This document shows positions 53,045-55,545 of a stretch of DNA of 55,545 bases, piece after piece. The notes below the pieces were generated by a model that was not told the origin of the DNA, made no database searches, and saw only the letters and a program-made list of their open reading frames with translations. Position numbers and translations under genes: made by a program. This DNA comes from an uncultured Clostridiaceae bacterium (GTDB taxonomy: Bacteria; Bacillota; Clostridia; Lachnospirales; Lachnospiraceae). Position 1 is the stretch's first letter; every line of letters begins with the position of its first letter. Where the stretch lies: assembly GCA_947177415.1 (NCBI GenBank), contig CAMWUK010000012.1, forward strand, positions 1 through 55,545. The letters run 5' to 3'.

Positions 53045-53099
53045 GTATCTGTTCAGCACCTACGGTGGAAACAGTAACGGAATCCGGTCTATTTACAAT
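53045..53099. repeat. Fragment of an R3-type MITE
   Basis: The sequence GTATCTGTTCAGCACCTACGGTGGAAACAGTAACGGAATCC... matches the end of R3 (GCACCGTAGGTGC, AACAGTAACAGAATCC) and then breaks off. It provides the stop codon of the PadR gene. Confidence 0.55.
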
Positions 53100-53616
53100 T
53101 TTCAAGCAACCGGTTTGTTCCTGTTATTTCAGCATCTATCAAATCAATCATTCTTTTCACATTTGCGGCATGGATGGCAGATACTTCATTCTCCCATAAT
53201 GGATTTACTTGTTTTTTAATCCCTTCACGATATTTTTGTAAAATATTAAGGCGTTTTTGCAAGAGTTCTTGCTGCTCATTTAATGTAAATGTATTTAGAA
53301 AAAATGCTGCAATAGAAAAGATGTTTGTGTCATAGTTGAATTGCAAGATGGATGCCCTTAAAGCATCTTGAAATTCACTTTTACCTTTGTCGGAAAGACT
53401 ATAAACTGTACGGTCTGGCATATTCCCGACTTTCTCAATTGTGCCTGATATAAACTCCTTTTTTTCAAGGGTTTTCAAAGTAGAGTAAACCGTTGAATCT
53501 GCAATATTAAACCACCATTTTACATTCATATAATTTAATTGTTTTATTATCTCATACGCATTAAGTGGTTTTTCATAAATAAGACCTAATAGCATTGTGG
53601 CAGGCTTTGACAGCAT
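53089..53616 (-). CDS. PadR-family transcription regulator
   Basis: 175 residues: an N-terminal winged helix (about 1-80, MLLGLIYEKPLNAYEIIKQL and DSTVYSTLKTLEKKEFI) and a helical C-terminal dimer domain (about 95-175). The start has AAGGAGGG. PadR proteins usually repress an adjacent transporter or membrane gene, but none is intact here; 53700-53860 looks decayed. The stop codon lies in a repeat fragment, so the native C-terminus may have been slightly different. Confidence 0.88.
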   Translation of the reverse strand: MLSKPATMLLGLIYEKPLNAYEIIKQLNYMNVKWWFNIADSTVYSTLKTLEKKEFISGTIEKVGNMPDRTVYSLSDKGKSEFQDALRASILQFNYDTNIFSIAAFFLNTFTLNEQQELLQKRLNILQKYREGIKKQVNPLWENEVSAIHAANVKRMIDLIDAEITGTNRLLENCK

Positions 53617-53647
53617 GTTATTCCCTCCTTGACATCTTGTTGTATCT

Positions 53648-53673
53648 ATAGTACTATATATATAAAGTACTAT
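53648..53673. promoter_or_regulatory. Palindromic operator upstream of padR-like gene
   Basis: ATAGTACT (53648-53655) and AGTACTAT (53666-53673) form a perfect 8-bp inverted repeat with a 10-nt AT spacer, about 32 nt before the start codon. It is a likely autoregulatory site. Confidence 0.55.
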
Positions 53674-53859
53674 TATTAACTACTATTGTATCACAATGAG
53701 GTTGAAAATGAAATGTCTACCAAAGAAATTTTTTAGCTTACTAAAAGTGATAAATTTTTATTTAATCTACTACAAAAGGAGGTATCTAAGCAAAATAAAA
53801 GTTGATTGCTATGTGCTATAGTAAGTGGATGCTCCCGAAAAAGATATTTAATCTCCCAA

Positions 53860-54225
53860 CTACCAAAGACAATCAGCAACCAAATACAATTCATCATTTT
53901 CAAAAAATATGTTAACCATGGATATCTTATTTTTCATATACTTACAAATTCCATCTGTTTCAGATGCCAATAGCTCATCTGTCACAGAACTTCCAAATTG
54001 CAACCAATGATCTGATATACTTTCCAGAAAATTTACAAATTTAACCTTTTCAATCTTCAATTTTAAAGACACTTCAACAACATACATATCAGGAATTTTC
54101 CAATATGGTTTGAGTATAAATTCACTTTTTTTAAAAATGCATGTTTTAATACTATTTAAACAATCATCAATAATTTCCATTGCATCATTATCATTCACTG
54201 CATAGACAAAAAATCTTAAAAACAT
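53860..54225 (-). CDS. Small protein of unknown function, immunity-like
   Basis: 121 residues with GGGAGAAG before the ATG. No motif was recognised (MFLRFFVYAVNDNDAMEII... VSMVEVSL-like beta-rich core). It is AT-rich and solitary, similar in style to the genes at 50741, 51916 and 52495. Confidence 0.55.
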   Translation of the reverse strand: MFLRFFVYAVNDNDAMEIIDDCLNSIKTCIFKKSEFILKPYWKIPDMYVVEVSLKLKIEKVKFVNFLESISDHWLQFGSSVTDELLASETDGICKYMKNKISMVNIFFENDELYLVADCLW

Positions 54226-54853
54226 ATTTCAACTTCTCCCATTTCTTTTGAAAATATTTTCTTTATCATAGATTTCTTGTGAACCATTTCTTCATCTAAT
54301 ATAGTTTTTCTTATTTTATCATAGTATTTTTTCATCGTCCAGTATATCAAACTTGCCATACAAGACAAACGCATGAGTAGCGGTAATTATCAAATGAAAT
54401 GAAAGCGTATTTCCCAATACAGAGAAAATACCCACCCACAATATTCTGCAATCCATACACCCGATAACTAATGGACAAAAAAATCGTAACTGTTCAGAAC
54501 CATGAACAGTTACGTTCTAAGCCCATAAAAATTCGCCTTTGGCGAAGGGCTTAGAACAATCAAAATTTACTTTTTCTTACGAAACACACAGTAAATGCGT
54601 GTTTCTACCTGAATAGTTACAAAAAATCTTAAAATAGCATTATGAAACTTTCACGATACGAGCTGGGAAACAGACCGCTACCACAAGCCGAGGGCAGTCA
54701 GCACAGAGCAGAGGAAACAAGCAAGTCAGATGATGAATGCAAAGAATAAGGCAAAGGAAGTTTAGGTACAATTTGATTGAATTGTGTGTGTGCTTGTGGT
54801 ACGATAATGATATTGAACAATTCGACAAATCGGTATTTGGAGGTGAATTTCTT
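54226..54853. other. Intergenic region with R1 element and decayed sequence
   Basis: Apart from the R1 element (54486-54620) I see no supported gene. A less AT-rich patch at 54640-54770 reads as short frames without ribosome sites. Before the last gene, TTGAAT, a 17-nt gap and TACGAT (about 54778-54806) could be a promoter. Confidence 0.4.
54486..54620. repeat. MITE family R1, complete copy with perfect target duplication
   Basis: 135 bp, almost the same as the 33047 copy: end palindrome GTAACTGTTCA...TGAACAGTTAC, a TTCTAAGCCC hairpin, an AAACACACA/TGCGTGTTT hairpin, and the end CCTGAATAGTTAC. Perfect 8-bp duplications AAAAAATC (54478-54485 and 54621-54628) flank it. Confidence 0.9.
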
Positions 54854-55545
54854 TTGAAACAGTTTTTAAAAAAACATAGTTTTCTCATATACATAATCAC
54901 AAGTTTTCTAATTTATGTACTTTCCAACGGGGAATGGAATATTCCGATTTTTGCATGGGTTTACCCTATTCTGTTTCTTGGTATGGGTTATTTCGATAAA
55001 ACACGAAAAGCGTATTCTGCAATAATTCTTTGCTATGCCCTTGGATTTGTGATGCAGTTTTGGAAAGTAATTGGAATGGATATAAAAATATGCATTATTG
55101 TAGGCATTTTATTAGCGCTTTTAAAAGCTTTGCCGTATTTCTATTGGATAAAATCCAAAATGAGATTTCAGGATACGATTATTGTTGCAAGTATCATGGT
55201 GTTAATAGAATATATTATTTATTTAATCTATCCGATTTTAGGCGGTTTGTCTGATGCTTATACACAATTTCAAAATCTGTACCTGCTGCAAATCGTGACA
55301 ATAACCGGGATTTACGGGATTACTTTTATCATGTATTGGACTGCGGCAATGGTAATATGGATTTGGAATAACAGGAGCAATCAAAAGGTATTAAGAAAGT
55401 ATGTTGCGGTATTTGCTTCGGTCATTGGGCTGATATTTATTTATGGTATTGTCATGTATCATTTTGTAGGAAATCCAAAAGAAAGTGCTAGAATAGCCGG
55501 TGTGACAGTACCGGTTTCTCATCTTTTGAATGATGATGAAGATGT
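54854..55545 (+). CDS. Apolipoprotein N-acyltransferase/nitrilase-like membrane protein (5' part)
   Basis: A TTG start with GGAGGTGA 7 nt upstream opens 230 codons that run off the window. The first residues are KQFLKKHSFLIYIITSFLIY. About seven hydrophobic helices follow (NIPIFAWVYPILFLGMGYF, FMQFW-like segments), and then, near residue 218, ARIAGVTVP appears where the carbon-nitrogen hydrolase domain of Lnt-type proteins begins. Lnt acylates lipoproteins. Gram-positive homologues of this layout are poorly understood. Because only the membrane part is visible, the assignment is tentative. Confidence 0.6.
   Translation, partial: MKQFLKKHSFLIYIITSFLIYVLSNGEWNIPIFAWVYPILFLGMGYFDKTRKAYSAIILCYALGFVMQFWKVIGMDIKICIIVGILLALLKALPYFYWIKSKMRFQDTIIVASIMVLIEYIIYLIYPILGGLSDAYTQFQNLYLLQIVTITGIYGITFIMYWTAAMVIWIWNNRSNQKVLRKYVAVFASVIGLIFIYGIVMYHFVGNPKESARIAGVTVPVSHLLNDDED

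Noticed and set aside
54640-54770. Less AT-rich patch with a short frame starting ATGAAACTTTC
   Set aside because: No ribosome site, only about 35 codons and no recognisable motif.

Overview
The window is chromosomal DNA of a low-GC Gram-positive anaerobe, most likely a member of the Clostridia close to Lachnospiraceae. The evidence is low GC, strong AGGAGG ribosome sites, MutS2, YhaM, a lone CheX, a DUF4044-like micro-protein, a Bce-type module, a fructose-PTS operon with its own HPr and Enzyme I, and VanW, SpoIID and AAA-like/PD-(D/E)XK proteins. The species cannot be named from sequence alone. I saw no rRNA, tRNA or CRISPR array.

Layout. (1) 0.3-5.3 kb: a Bce-type peptide-antibiotic sensing and efflux module (response regulator, kinase, ATPase, permease). 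(2) 5.3-7.8 kb: a wrecked HaeIII-type restriction-modification locus whose methyltransferase is split by a nucleoside phosphorylase gene. (3) 8-12.5 kb: two SAM methyltransferases, ilvD and a FadR/GntR regulator. (4) 12.5-17.4 kb: a small genomic island bounded by duplicated 3' ends of the 23S rRNA methyltransferase gene rlmD. It carries a type II Thoeris-like pair (TIR plus membrane-Macro effector), a second TIR gene killed by two Trp-to-stop changes, a frameshifted serine recombinase and a HEPN-like protein. (5) 17.3-49.7 kb: mostly core genes (rlmD, yhaM, an HtrA-like pseudoprotease, mutS2 with a two-component system, trmL, cheX, an aminotransferase with an Lrp regulator, an AIR-synthase-like protein, vanW, dnaQ-like, B12-radical SAM, asnB, fic, spoIID-like) and then fruR-fruK-fruA-ptsH-ptsI. 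(6) 49.8-54.3 kb: a loose series of small orphan genes that resemble an immunity-gene or decay zone, plus a PadR regulator and a possible type I toxin. (7) The right edge holds the start of an Lnt/nitrilase-like membrane protein that begins with TTG.

The most striking unlisted signal is a family of non-coding palindromic elements (28 to about 145 bp) scattered between genes. Their ends begin GTAAC(T/A)GTTCA or GTTACTGTT. In most copies the two flanking 8-mers are the same or nearly so: 8/8 at 3363, 7803, 8887, 18745, 39617 and 54486, and 7/8 at 3238, 5248, 21401, 47516 and 49778. This is direct evidence that they moved by transposition as MITEs. One copy sits inside a terminator loop and another inside an older 28-bp copy. 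No transposase is present in the window. The GTAA ends with 8-bp duplications resemble those of the IS66 family, which is an inference.
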